From NCBI GenBank assembly GCA_026419785.1, contig JAODTK010001788.1, positions 1 through 64,000 on the forward strand: a stretch of 64,000 bases of DNA, given 5' to 3'. This document shows, piece by piece, positions 22,464 to 34,813 of this stretch (position 1 is its first letter; every line of letters starts with the position of its first letter). A program made the translations under genes and the position numbers. This DNA comes from Sclerodactyla briareus. Its lineage: Eukaryota; Echinodermata; Holothuroidea; Dendrochirotida; Sclerodactylidae. The notes under the pieces were generated by a model. It made no database searches and was not told the origin of the DNA. It saw only the letters and a program-made list of their open reading frames with translations.

Positions 22464-25400
22464 ACTGTATCCATACTAATGCTCAGTGCCAAAATAACTG
22501 CTAGAGATCTTTCCTGGATGAATTTTATTCTTAAGAAATAGCGATATTTGCCCAATTTTATAGGCAATGGGCACAAATGTTGACAAATTGTAGTACAATA
22601 ATTTAGCGAAGTGCTGGTTAGAACACTTGCCCCACATGTGTGTTTATTTGGTTCTGGTTTGGACTTTGCAATCATTTTAATTGAGTTGGTAGCAAAAGGC
22701 ATATACTTCCTGTCACTCCCAAAGTAATAATTCATATAACCTATCATATTAAGGACAATGAGAACCTTCGATTTGAATGCAGTGTCTATTAAGTACATTA
22801 GAGCTGTCAAATTCAGGAGGTTAAATCGAAGAATGTACATTCAGTCATTGGTAAAATGAAGAACCGTATAATGAAGATGAAGTTTGCAATCGTCATTTAG
22901 TCCCATGTCATCGGCAGTCTTTCTTTGGATGAAACACCAGCACGTATTCAAACAAAATTTAGGGTTAACAAAGTCCGAACTTTCTGCTGACATGCCAAGA
23001 AACGGTATAGTCATCATTTGGCAACAGTACAAGCGATCGAGGCTGGTATTATGCTTGTCCCGTCCAGTTAAAAATCAAGATTCGGGTTCGGGTTTAGAGT
23101 CTTGTAGCAGGCAGCGACTCCGCAATGCCTACGCCCTAAGCATGTTGTCTTGTAACCTATGAGTCGACCCCACCCAGTTATGTACAGTCTCTTCATGACC
23201 TACCTACACCCCTGGCAACCAACATAGGGGTGCCTACTTCCATTACCTCCTTACACGTGGGTAGCATGAACATTCTAGGAGATATGTCCTGACTCACTCG
23301 AGAAATCTCTCAGGCTATCACTTGGATTCAGAATCGCAATCTATTGACTGGTCTGGAGCTCTAACAAACTGGGCTAATCGCCTTGAATAATGGTCTATCT
23401 ACTACTTGTTGGAAGCTTCTTGAGGCGTGAAATGGGTTGAACAGTCACTGGTTTCACTTGTAGGTCATGCGCAGGTAATCAGCAGTCATTCTTCTCGCCC
23501 GCTGACACTCATGACCCCACATTGGCATAGGGATTTCACTAAATACAGGACTAATGCTCACAAAAAATCGTATGCAACAAATCCCTAAAATCCGTAACCA
23601 CAAATCCCTAAAATCTGGATTCACCTGATTCGGTGACATAGCTTTATGTTAGGTCTGCCCCCAAACCACCATGCCATGTGTATGAATGTTCAAGCGAATG
23701 ACTCCTACAGGTGTTTGGTCTGGCGAATGGCGAACCACTGATTGGGTATTGCATAACGGGCTAGCAATGCTGTAATAACCCATAACCGTGTGAAAGCAAC
23801 CGACTGTGCCAGGAGGCTTCAGTCACTCTATCGGACCATGGTTGATTTTTCACCGATGCATCTATGGTATCCAACGCCAAGTCAAACTTACATCCATACC
23901 TCGCACCCTTGAAATTGTTTTGCATTTCGGCTTAAAATGTACATACCTTCAAAGCCTGTGAATGTTATTGACTTATTCAATTAAACATCAGCATGGGCAA
24001 CACTCACTGAAGATGTTTTCCCGTTTCCTCCTACTGTACACTCTGTCTGTGTGCTAATTGACAACTGATGGGGAGTATTCATGTTTAAGGGGCTAAGGGC
24101 ATGGGGGCATACTTGCTTTCAACTTGGCAAACAAGATGAGGCTCATGCCTCAACAATGCTAGCGAACTTGGGATAAGGTTAAAAATATGAGGCGTGATCG
24201 TGGACAGTACATCCAACTGCTGAATAATTACTCCTAAGTACTGACTTGGATTCACTGGAAAGGGTACTGCCCACAGTATCATTTGGTCCAAATTGGAAGT
24301 AGCCCCGAGTGACTGAGAAATGGCCCGTTTCAACAGTGTCGGATTCAAACTTTCAAATTTTCCGTCTTTGGATTAGTTCTGGAATGAAAAATATGTGCTA
24401 ATGGTTTCATTCTTCACCTATCCTGCTCTGTTTTATTGGTGGCAGTGGCAGTGTGTATCATTATTTCCACAAGCGATATTCTTTGTTATCTCTGTTAGAT
24501 TTCCAAATACCGACAAGATAAAGGCTCTCATTCTGGCCTGTGGGTGATGTTTTCTTTTTCTCTCGAATGGGAAACCTGGTTCTGCAATCTGTTAATATAA
24601 ACACTCCTTCCATCCAGAGTTTAAAAAGCTATTGCTGAGCTGTGCTCTTGGTATGGAATGTGAACTGTTAATGTACGTTAAGTGTCTAATTGGTGGCGAC
24701 GAGGTAGCTGTCCCTTCAAGTGAAGTCTACTGACTTTTTCTGACTGCAGCATAGGTTCAGATCTTGGCTGCAACTAGTATCACTGTCATTCACACCTTGA
24801 ATCTGCTCTTTCACCACCATTGTGGGCTTATCTGATGGCTGATGGAGCTTTCATAGAGTATTTTTGCCTTTGCTGTGACACTTGGGTCAAACAGTACCAC
24901 AGCTGTAACATGTAACTTACATTTTACCAACTTTATCCAAACATTCGAGGAATAACAAGTCTTCAGTTTTCCGTCTCTTGTTGGGGCATTTTGTTGGTGC
25001 ATGAAATTGTATTATTCTTCAAGTAATAGTTTTGCAAGCCTGATAGTTTGATGAAAACTATGGGGAGAACAAAACTATGTTGATGGGTCAACTACCTAGT
25101 ATCTGCTGTGTCCTGTGATCTGCCCTCTCACTTTTTACTGGTCAATTTTGGGTCCAATTTTCTGTCTCTATTTGGCTATTATGTGAATTCCAAAGGCACT
25201 CACGGCATCCTATGTCAATTATGTTTAAGCCGGTGCAATAGAGCCAGTACAGTTCAGCCACAGGGGGGTCACCGATTATTGACAGGGGGGGTATTAGGCG
25301 TGACCATTGACCTGTTGAAAGTACCCTAAACATGTATTTGTCAGGGACAACAACAAAAAAAAACACCCTAAAAAAGTATAACTGCAATATTTTATTACCC

Positions 25401-26149
25401 TATACAAGGCAATATTGGTTCTACAATCGAACATAACCCATTTTCTTAATTTTAGTGTTCCTTTTTGCATCCTTCCCACGTTACGCACATAACGTACCTA
25501 TAATTTTGAAAGTACCCTATTTACGTTTATTCTTGGTCACATGTGATATTCGACTTGAAATTTGGGAGTGGCCCCCCGGATTCCGAGCCCCAACTGATTA
25601 TCTGGTTATCATAAAACTGTAACAATTTCAATTTTCCCACCGAGGGAAAGAAGTATGTGCACTGGGGGGTCTGTCTGCAAGATTGGTGACATTGTGGTGA
25701 ATATTAAGACCCCTATAACTTTCTGGTTAGTGATTAGTACAAGAATTTTCTTCAGAGCTTTGTGTGCTAAGGTGAAATAATTGAAGACGTCAAAAATCTG
25801 ATTTTTGCCACGACACATTTTCTATCCTAACTTGTTTGGTCCTTCCAATTTAATGTTAAGTATTAGAGATTTGGATTGACAGTAAGGTTTTCTTTAGTAA
25901 CCCTTGCCATATTTCACAAGATCATATAAAACTGATGAATTTCTCTTTTAGTTTTTATGGCAATAAACTGGTTTACCTACTTATATAACATTTTCTCTTT
26001 TGTGGTGGTTGTTTCTTTCACGAGAATAGCCAACTATCCCTGTCAGCACTGCATTCTTTGTCCGGCTTCGAAATAACAGTATAAATAGGGGCAAATTGTT
26101 TTCTTCTTATGTTACACTTAAGTTGTGAAGTGATATACTTGCGAGGCAG

Positions 26150-26265
26150 AGGTTGGAACAACCGTCTCCAGGCATGCAAGGATCATACCTGGATACCACA
26201 CATCCTTGCAAATCCCTCACCAGGTACATGGAACAAGGCAATGCCTCATAATCTTACCAACTCCA
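26150..26265 (+). repeat. Dispersed repeat shared with 47255-47365
   Basis: Both places contain, in order, CCTGGATAC, CAACCAAAT/CACACATCCTTGC-like sequence, a GAATCC/AAATCC block, CACCAGGTAC and GGAAYAAGGCAATGCCT with drift. The shared length is about 100 bases and the element class is unknown. Confidence 0.45.
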
Positions 26266-27339
26266 TTTGAAGGTCCGGTGATACCAAGAATTGAAAAAAA
26301 AAAGCCTGATGATACCAAGAATAAAACTGAACAGAACTGGAGAAGAGGTTGTTATTATTCAAACATGCGATAAAGGGAAGGAAGGACACACAATTACCCT
26401 CTGCGCCTAATCAATCAAGGTATCTATGTAGTCACTTACGGTTTTGTTCACGTAGGCTATCCTAAGAGAATCGTACGTGGACGCATGCGTTACTATTTGG
26501 TCTGGTGATATACCAAGACTTCCGTAATACAGCAAATGGTTGGTGTTCCAAGAAAGAAGTCGTTGATAGCAAAATAATCCAGAGTGCCAGAACTGGAGAA
26601 GAGGTTGTGGGTGGTTACTGTGTTTAACCAGGAAGCATAGAGGTAAATATTCTGATGAAATTTATTGATGTAATAGGAGATTGACATGTGCTGGTTGATA
26701 GTCTCTCACTTCACTGCCTTCACCAGAAAATTAGCCACCACCGCTTGGTACTCTTCAGGGCGAAAATGTTCCGAGTTCCACATGCATCAGACTGTGATCC
26801 ATTTCTGGCAAGCAGAGTAGGCCCTGCTCAGTCTCGGTATTTGCCGATTACCATATTCATTTAGAATCACAAGCACCCCTGCATTTTTGACCAACTTCAT
26901 GATATTTGTGCCCTGAAGGAAGAAGCACAGTGGAAATTGTCCAAAACACTTTTGGTCAAAATTCCAATGATCTGACAAACTGGGGCCAGATGCATTTTGT
27001 TGGTACAATGTGTCTAAAAGTGTGAATAATGCATGAAGTCTCGTATTTTTGTATATTAGGCAATAGGGGCAGTTGCCATGCTCCCTTCAGTTTCGGTGGT
27101 GGATTTGCGCCCACACATCCAGGAAATGCACCCCTTAGTTTGCCCCTCTACTCCAGAAGTGAATTATATGTCACCGATAAGAGGGTGAATCTGACATAAC
27201 CATCAGTATTCCGAAAAAAATATGCGCTACTCGCGAATATAATTCAAAAATACTTCTGATATTTAATATAATATACCGTTGGCGAACAGATTCCAACTTT
27301 TTACAGGAGTTGTATATGTTTGCAGATTGAAGTGCACCG

Positions 27340-27544
27340 AGTGCAGTTGGCATTGGGTTTGCTGGGGGTGATTCCAATGAACTGCTTTCCGCCACTCCCA
27401 TGGTTCATTATGACGATAAGGAATTGGGTTAATGAGGTGGGCAGACGGAAGGCAAAAAAGAAGAGTAGCTCTTCCGGGGGAATCAGACTGAAAATTCAAA
27501 CAAATGGACAGATTTTGTGCCCAAATACCTGGTATACAACATGA
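27340..27544 (+). CDS. Possible exon, short membrane-anchored protein (unidentified)
   Basis: An open frame follows an acceptor-like TTACAGGAG...TATATGTTTGCAG (27301-27325). It reads a hydrophobic stretch (LALGLLGVIPM, then PPLPWFIMTIRNWV) followed by a basic tail, GRRKAKKKSSSSGG. This is the pattern of a membrane segment plus cytosolic polybasic tail. I recognise no family, and no partner exons are identified, so it may be chance. Confidence 0.25.
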
Positions 27545-30500
27545 ACATGGCCCCAGCGCAACTGACTTCAGCAGTCATATAGAAGGCCAAAAGGGCACTA
27601 ATCTTCCCATGCTGCTATAACATACATCAGCAGTAGCCAACATGGTGATACTCGGGAAACCTAATATGCCTCTCCCGCAGGCAAGAATTGGAGGAAAATC
27701 ATGCAATAAGCTCTCCTCAGTTGAAAATTTTGGAACATAATAACTGGTATGGAACAGCCGCAAATGGCTCAGAAGTGTCATTTCCTGCTACCTAGAGGTC
27801 TTTCGGGCTCAAATTTCTGTGCGCCGGCGCCAACAAATAGTGCTTGCCATGCTTAGATAGTCGGTCACTGCCCTTCCACAAAATGGGTATGCCCCTTCTG
27901 CAAAGATCATGGCTACGCCACTGTGGTTCTAACTATTTTTAAACATGTGAGCTTCCTCTAATTCGTAGCCCACCAAAAGGAATTTCTGCTATGTAGTGGT
28001 CTTTCGGGCTCAGTATAGGTCTAATCCTTGAAACATGTCAGCAATCCTGGCTGGTGGCCTGCCTGTAGGTCTGTTCTTCTGCCCACTGATGACTATAGCT
28101 ACTGTAGTCAGTTGGGTGTATGCTACCAGCTGGGCAATCGGAGGTGTTAATGACATAGTACAAAATAAATGAAAAGAGTCGAGAATGTACCCTGGTCTTG
28201 TAACAAAATTAATGGAAAGAAAAACTTCAGTCAATACTGTACCCTGCAGACCGCACTGGCTGGCTACTGTATTCACATGTTGATAAATATGGCTGTATAC
28301 AAATGCAAATAAAACTTGATGTTCCTCACAGAAGATTGCTCTTCACACAGCAATCAAGCGCAGCATTTCCACATAATATATCCTAGCACTCACTTACCCC
28401 TCTTTAGTATGACTATGATTATAAAGAAAAGCAATGTACCTGCAAATTAGTATTTGCCATTCATGGGCATTCTCAAACCCTTTATGACGGATATTTCACC
28501 CGGGAGAGGGGGTTGTATTGTTTTTACCTACCCGCTGCTAATGAGCAGTAGCCCCCGTTCAAGTGTCTGTTAGTTCCACTCATCCCCGGAATGGAGGGGC
28601 CTCCTTTGTCAGTTGCAAAGCTCCAAATACTTTAAAGTAGGGTCGCTCCAACTTCCCTGAGAAATGAAGGGATGATGCATAGCTGTTAAATGCATTACTA
28701 ATCAGTAGTTTGTTTCTATGGAATCACAACATTTTATTACTGATTTCTACTCTTATCAGATTCACTGGAATGAGACGGGATCCACCACTATAGCTTTGTT
28801 ATACAATGCAATGGGCTATGTCGTACGAAATTTCCTGGTTCGAATCATTCCTCATAGGTTCATATAGAGAGCCCTACATCTCACAATACCTGCATTGGAT
28901 TTTGAGTATTTTGAAAATCCACATTACTTGAGATATGAGGGTATGCTCTCTCATTCCTTTCTCTTATTGGAGTTAATTGATTAGAGTGATCCACAAGGAT
29001 GTCAACCTGCATTCGACTGCAAGAGTGGTTAACATAGCATACATTTATGAGTGGTTAACATTTAGGTGCCTAGAGTTGTCAGCTCCTGCGATAAACAGAA
29101 CCATCTATTGCCCAGTACCGCCCAAATCATTGAAACTGAAGTTGAAGTATATCCTTATCAAGTAATTGTATCAGCTTGGAAGCGTATTATGAAATACCTA
29201 TTACAAAAAAAACTGGCTCAAACCCTAGTCCCTAAAAGCTTTAGCTACCATGAGGAAAGGAAAAATGTCTATTCCATTTTAGTAAAAATACTGACCTCTT
29301 CCACATGCCCTATTCAGCTGCTGAGCTAAGCCTGCAAAAACTAGCAATGTTCTCTTCATAAATAGGATTATGATTGGTCACTCGATAAAATAATAGCTGT
29401 GTGTCTGTTGTGCCTTCACAATCACTGCATTTCTTTCCAATTATTAAAAGCCCCAGCCAACAAATGAATTGTCACAACCTTTCCTGAACACGATAGTGGA
29501 ATACGGTAGTACAGAAACATTTCCTTGTTAGTTGATATAACTGTATGAACTCTCTAACGAGGCAAGCTGAGTCCAATAGAACACTGCTAATCGACAAGTC
29601 TAGGTCATGTACAGATATCAACCATCCAAATCGAGTATTTTACACGCCATTCACCTCAATATCGTACAGTGTATAACTGTAAGTTACAACACACCGATTA
29701 TGATACAGATTTATGTAAAAAATAAAAAATATGGCCTCATGCAACGCTATAACTTACCAGACCAAGAAGAAAAAAATAATTATGTGGGGTCCAAAGTGCG
29801 CGCTATATCGCCATCACTACGCGTCTATAACTTCTTAGATGACCATGGGCTAGAAGTTACAACTCCAGGAATTCCTTTGTTTTTCCTGTTTTGTCTTTAT
29901 GGTTCTTGTTTCCATAGGTCACTACCGAGAGACGTCATCGTTTTTCTAGTGTACCTGTCTATACCATATATCTATTTGTATGGCCGAAAATATATGAATT
30001 ACAATTGACTGAAGTTGTGCATATTTCCAGCATGTCTTCAAGCATGAGTAGCGATTATAGGTGTAGTAGTGCCATGTGCATGTGAAGGCCTTATTATATG
30101 CAAAGAAATGCAGGCTTAATATTCCTGCTCTTTGTCAGGTGGTTTTCGGCTTATGAACTGGTTGAAGTTGCATTTGAGCACATTTTTTCCAAAACACTGT
30201 AAGTGATCTGTAATCTATGTTATAAGTTTTGGTGTGGGATGCTCCAGAAGGGAATCTGCACAATGTTTGGATTAGCCTGTATGGTGGAATTCAACACATA
30301 TTCCTGCACTGTGAATGCTGAAAAGTGGAATGTGCTATTTGTTTTTAATTGAAGCTACCACACATGCCAATTGATTTTTGCAGTTTAAGCTGTTTACAAG
30401 TTCGAACAAGAGTGGAGATAATTTGCAAGAAAATAGCAAGGAAAATGTTCTCGCAGATGAAACACAGTAGAATGATATTACTGTAGATTTTCAGAAATTA

Positions 30501-31351
30501 CCCTATTTCATGCTCCTGATTCAGGGTTTGAGAGCCGATCCTCAATAGAAATTAGGGTTCATGAAGCCAGTATTAGTTTTTTTCTGTGCTGGTTATGGCT
30601 GCTAGGTTAACTCGTTTGCAATAGCAGTCACATGTGATAATTCAGAGAGGGTTCGAGAGCAAATCGAAGAGGGTCAAAGCGGAAATGACTGAAAAAACCG
30701 AGACGTGCCTCAGTACAGCCAGCCGGTTATAGCAGATATGAAATCACTCCATCAGGACCAACCAGTTGGTGACTATAATGAACAGTAACTGCAGTCAAAT
30801 TACTCAGTTAGCTCATAGTCACATACATCCTTCAAATGCTTGCCCGCCCAAAATTCCGTCTGCATAGGAGGGGTGCATTTAACCAGGTGGCCTAACTATA
30901 GGAGGCAGGACAAAGGGTGGTTAAACCATGTTTCGTGTGTATATTATACAAAACTTCAGAACCACCATTCGAATAATATAACATGTGGACCTACACAGCA
31001 CATGAGTGCACACCTTTATAAATACACCATGGATAATATATAGCAACGGTTAATTTAATGGAAGCCGATCATACACCATACACCATTTGAGAACTAAATC
31101 TATGTACCTGTAGCTATAAAAAATCAGGCAATTTATTATTGTTGATGGCGAGATTAACTCCATTGCGTATTTGTCCAAGCCCTATTTTCACTCATTTGGG
31201 GATTGGCTTCAATATGAGTAATATGTAAACTTTCACCTGTAATAGCAGATTCATTACTGTGTGGGTTAAACGAGTCAGTAACATATTGGTTTGTAATAAA
31301 AATCATACCTATAATGTTATTCTTCAAATTAGATGATCACTTCCTACCAGA

Positions 31352-31573
31352 CTAGTTTCCTATTTTCGTAGCCCATGTCAAAACCTGGGCAGCTACAGCC
31401 AGCTGAGAGAGTAGGTGAACGCTAGAGATCCCATGGTAATAGGCTGACGGGTGTGATTTACTGGGCCTCAGCCCATTATAATGACTATTAAGGGTTGCAT
31501 TGCATTCAGATGCAGCCAAGATGGACACAATAACACTCATTACCAATGCATTGATGAATCCAAAAATTCCCAA
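31352..31573 (-). CDS. Possible exon of a multi-pass membrane protein
   Basis: On the minus strand an open frame reads KDALGIFGFINALVMSVIVS then ILAASECNATLNS, then a second hydrophobic stretch near LLSQLAVAAQVLTW, ending in a stop at about 31352. Two hydrophobic segments around a short loop resemble the last half of four-transmembrane families such as the CD20/MS4A group, but no diagnostic motif settles it. No neighbouring exons were identified. Confidence 0.22.
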   Translation of the reverse strand: MGIFGFINALVMSVIVSILAASECNATLNSHYNGLRPSKSHPSAYYHGISSVHLLSQLAVAAQVLTWATKIGN

Positions 31574-33524
31574 TGCATCCTTGATACCAATTCATTCAAA
31601 GGTGCTCTGACAGTGGACAGCCCTTTGACTCCATTGTTGAGTGGTTACAGATTTCAACAGACTTATTCATGATATTATGTGTTTTAATCTGGTACATCCA
31701 GAGGGATTGCAGTCGAATGCAAATTGGGATTAGTTACAGCATCCCTAATAACAAAGAGGTCTACTGTTCAATTTATCATCACAGCTGGGAAAAGTGTGTA
31801 GCTGCTACGGTCGGGCATGGAGGCCTCCTATCTCCTGAAGTGAAAACACACGTGCTGAAAATGAACATGTAGTCATATGGAAAAGTTTGGTTCCACTAAA
31901 ATATTCCTGTAAGGGTCTCCAGTTCAGAACCCATTTTTAGGATCAATTTGCAAAACGAAATTAAAGTAATGCAGTCTCAAGGCTGAGCACTAGCAACCTG
32001 GACCGCAGCTGTTCCAAATTAGATCTGATTCAACTAACAAACCTATCACTACAAAACTTGCAGTCGGGTACTCACTTCATTGCAGTGGTCACACAATTTA
32101 GTTAAATTACAATATTTTCTTCATATTTTTCATTGTATATAATCTTTCATGTAATGTAGCTGATTAAATTTTGTTTTTTCTATTGCCGAATACTTTAAAA
32201 AATTATTATCTGTCCATGACCTTCTCAAACTCTACTCATTCTCACTTCAAATAATTTCATCACCAATTGAAAATTAGTTCCTGACTTGATATTGACGGGA
32301 GGTGGTGGTGAGAGAGTTTGGAGGGGATAGGGGGTAGAAGAAAGTGATCCTCAACAGGTAATTTTATGATAGGAATTAGGGTTAATCACCGGTCGATCGT
32401 GTTTTATCCACTGGATAATGAGCGACCTCGTGCATCCAGCGTTAGAATTAAAACCCCCGAGGAGTCATTCATACAACGCGAACTTTAGTTTGGATATGGA
32501 TCAAACGACTCTGGAATTTACCATTTTAGATAAAAATAGGAACCGCTGCTTACTTGCAAATTCTTGTACATGCGCCATAAATAACAACACAATAACGCAC
32601 GTCTCTCAAATCCATCTGGAAATATAAGCGCACACAAAAGCGTGGACGAATGTCGACGCATACCCGTATGACTAATTGTCTCAAGCCAACGCGTTCTCTG
32701 TGAGAACGCGCATTACACTGCGCGTGAAAAATATTCCCTCGCGCGTGTCATTTTGATCTACTTGCTGAATGATACAAGTTTCTATTCAAAGCGTTTCTGA
32801 TGTGCACTCGTGGCACTGGTAATCACGCTCAATATAACATCTAATGCATCATGGATCCCTTCACCATCGCCCTAATAGAGCGCATTCGATTTGATACGTT
32901 GTGAACATATGCATGTGACACTTATAACAATCGAAATTCATACTCCAGTTATTCGCCTGTGTTGAGGCAACCGTGCCTAACACCGCGCATTAACGGCAGG
33001 TTTTGCACGATCAGCTGATCCTGTTTTCAGCAATCAGATATGAACTGATTTGGTATTTTTTGAATGATGAGAAGCACAAAGGTATTGAATGGTGGGATAA
33101 CATTTTATTGGAACCCTCTCAAATACCTGTTATATAGAAAGGGTTTTTTGCTTCAACTCTTCCCCATTTCTTTTGAGAGAACATGCCCCAGCTGGTTTTT
33201 CCTACCCAGCCAATTAATGCTACTGCATTATTGTCGCTATGCTTCAATACACTTTGTGTACACGAATGAGATCCCTTGAGCCCACTGGTCATGTAACAGA
33301 TTTCCCTTTATTAGGTTTGGGAGAGGTTGCCTCATCCGAGTATTCTAATTACTTCATAAGATGTTGAGGAACTTGTTATTCACTGGCTGACGATACATAG
33401 CGCTGCCCAGTGATTCCACACACTAAAATCTGCTGCATTCCTGTCGCTCGATAACAGAAAAGACAGAAAAATAGGTATTCAATAGAAAGGATTAACTTAT
33501 TCTTAACCGCATATCTTTAATAGT

Positions 33525-33594
33525 ACCCCCCCCCCCCCAATAGTCGCCCCACCCCCCCCCGCCACGAATCCCCGAATCCCCCCCCCCCCCCCTT
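33525..33594 (+). repeat. C-homopolymer tracts
   Basis: Three long C runs are separated by short sequence within 70 bases. Length is unreliable for the same reason as other homopolymers in the window. Confidence 0.75.
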
Positions 33595-34651
33595 TTTGGA
33601 CATTCCAATAAATGTTAGGAAGCACATTCCACTAAGTACAATGACATTAGTCTTGAACAGGCTGTACACGATTGTACAGTATTTGGGATACCTAACACAG
33701 TGTGGTATGGGAAATTTTGGGAGTCCATACCGCTAATTATTTTTCGCCTTTGAAAATTACCCTCAAATATTCGCCCCCTCTTTGAAAATGTAATACCATC
33801 CTGGGGCTTTATACAGATTAGACGGTATTGGTCTTCACAAAGTTTTTCATTAGATAGTTCGAGTGTGATTGTCACAGGGTTTTCGAAAGTAATGTTTGTA
33901 CATTTCATATTGCAGGCGATCTATCCCTCTCTTCCCCCCTTTATTGTCACAAAAGATAATTTGCAATAGCCAATTTCCGCCATGTGCCCTCATTTGCACA
34001 TTAGGATCAACTGGCATTAGTGAGGGGATTTGTTCTCTAGGATGGAATGTAAAAATCGCAAGTCATATCATATTCACATGACCGTTTGATTTACAATATT
34101 ATGCCACCTTGTGCATCCACATTTCAGAGAACTTAACCGAAAGTCATTTTGCCCAATCAGACAATAGATTTGTCATTTTTCAAAAACCGCAATCAGGGTT
34201 GGTTTGAAACTAGGAACAGTTGGGAACAGGTTAATCAGTTAATATGAATTATCAGAATCCTCCAGAACATTTCAGTCCAAGTAGGCAGGCCTTTCATTTC
34301 AAGCCACTAACTAAGTTGTTCTGATTCAACAAAAGCACTCCCACATTCTGGCCTGTGGTACTGAAGCTACTCTGTCTAATTATTCTACTAACTGCAATAA
34401 AACAATGCACTTCAGCTAATGGATGATGGAAACGTGAACTCAATAAGCCTTGATTTCGAAGGCTGAGAGTGGATATTTCCGTTTTCTATTAAAACTACAT
34501 CCTCACATAACATTTCTCATTTCTGTGACGACTGTGGGCCCCAACGAACGATGATCCCGCAGAGGTCACACACGTTTCTTTCACAACATTCACCGTATCC
34601 AATAGAGATGGAAAATTCTCTTACCCGATGCTGATAGGTCGGTGAGGTGAT

Positions 34652-34813
34652 TTAGCCTTGTTGATTGCTGCTTGTCGTGTTGGCAGCCCGAGCCTCTTGC
34701 TGACCACCTCGATCATCGTGCATACCAGGTCCCTCCTTTCGTACCCGTGGTTTCGCACCCCCAGTCACGACGATGCATCATAGTGTCGTCCAGGGAGATG
34801 GGCCAGGACTCGG
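34652..34813 (-). CDS. TDH: TDH exon 7: C-terminus and stop
   Basis: The exon follows GTTAACAAG. With the G left by exon 6 it starts (A)ESWPISLDDT, then RRDWG and, after one slip, NHGYERRDLVCTMIEVV and a short variable tail ending in TAA at 34654-34652. SWP...DDS/T...DWGW is the family's C-terminal signature. It is separated from exon 6 by a 5.2-kb intron. A minus-strand AATAAA at 33940-33945 is the nearest polyadenylation signal I noticed, but it is distant and unproven. Confidence 0.87.

Larger units (their letters stand above)
22464..34651. other. Mostly featureless intergenic region
   Basis: No gene is recognised across about 12 kb. Weak exon-like patches at 27340-27544 (plus) and 31352-31573 (minus) are listed separately. 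A dispersed repeat at 26150-26265 recurs at 47255-47365. C homopolymers fill 33525-33594. A possible polyadenylation signal for the minus-strand TDH gene (AATAAA on the minus strand) lies at 33940-33945, about 700 bases beyond its stop codon. Confidence 0.5.

Noticed and set aside
22253-22840. Longest open frame in the window (195 codons, minus strand)
   Set aside because: Its downstream half overlaps the MITE at 21933-22463, composition is unlike a conserved protein, and no motif is visible.
28010-28276. Minus frame faintly like a small Pmp3/YqaE-type membrane protein
   Set aside because: Only a PGYI-type stretch agrees, spacing is wrong, and no splice context supports it.
29607-30008. 133-codon plus-strand open frame
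   Set aside because: AT-rich, no recognisable domain, no exon signals; likely chance.
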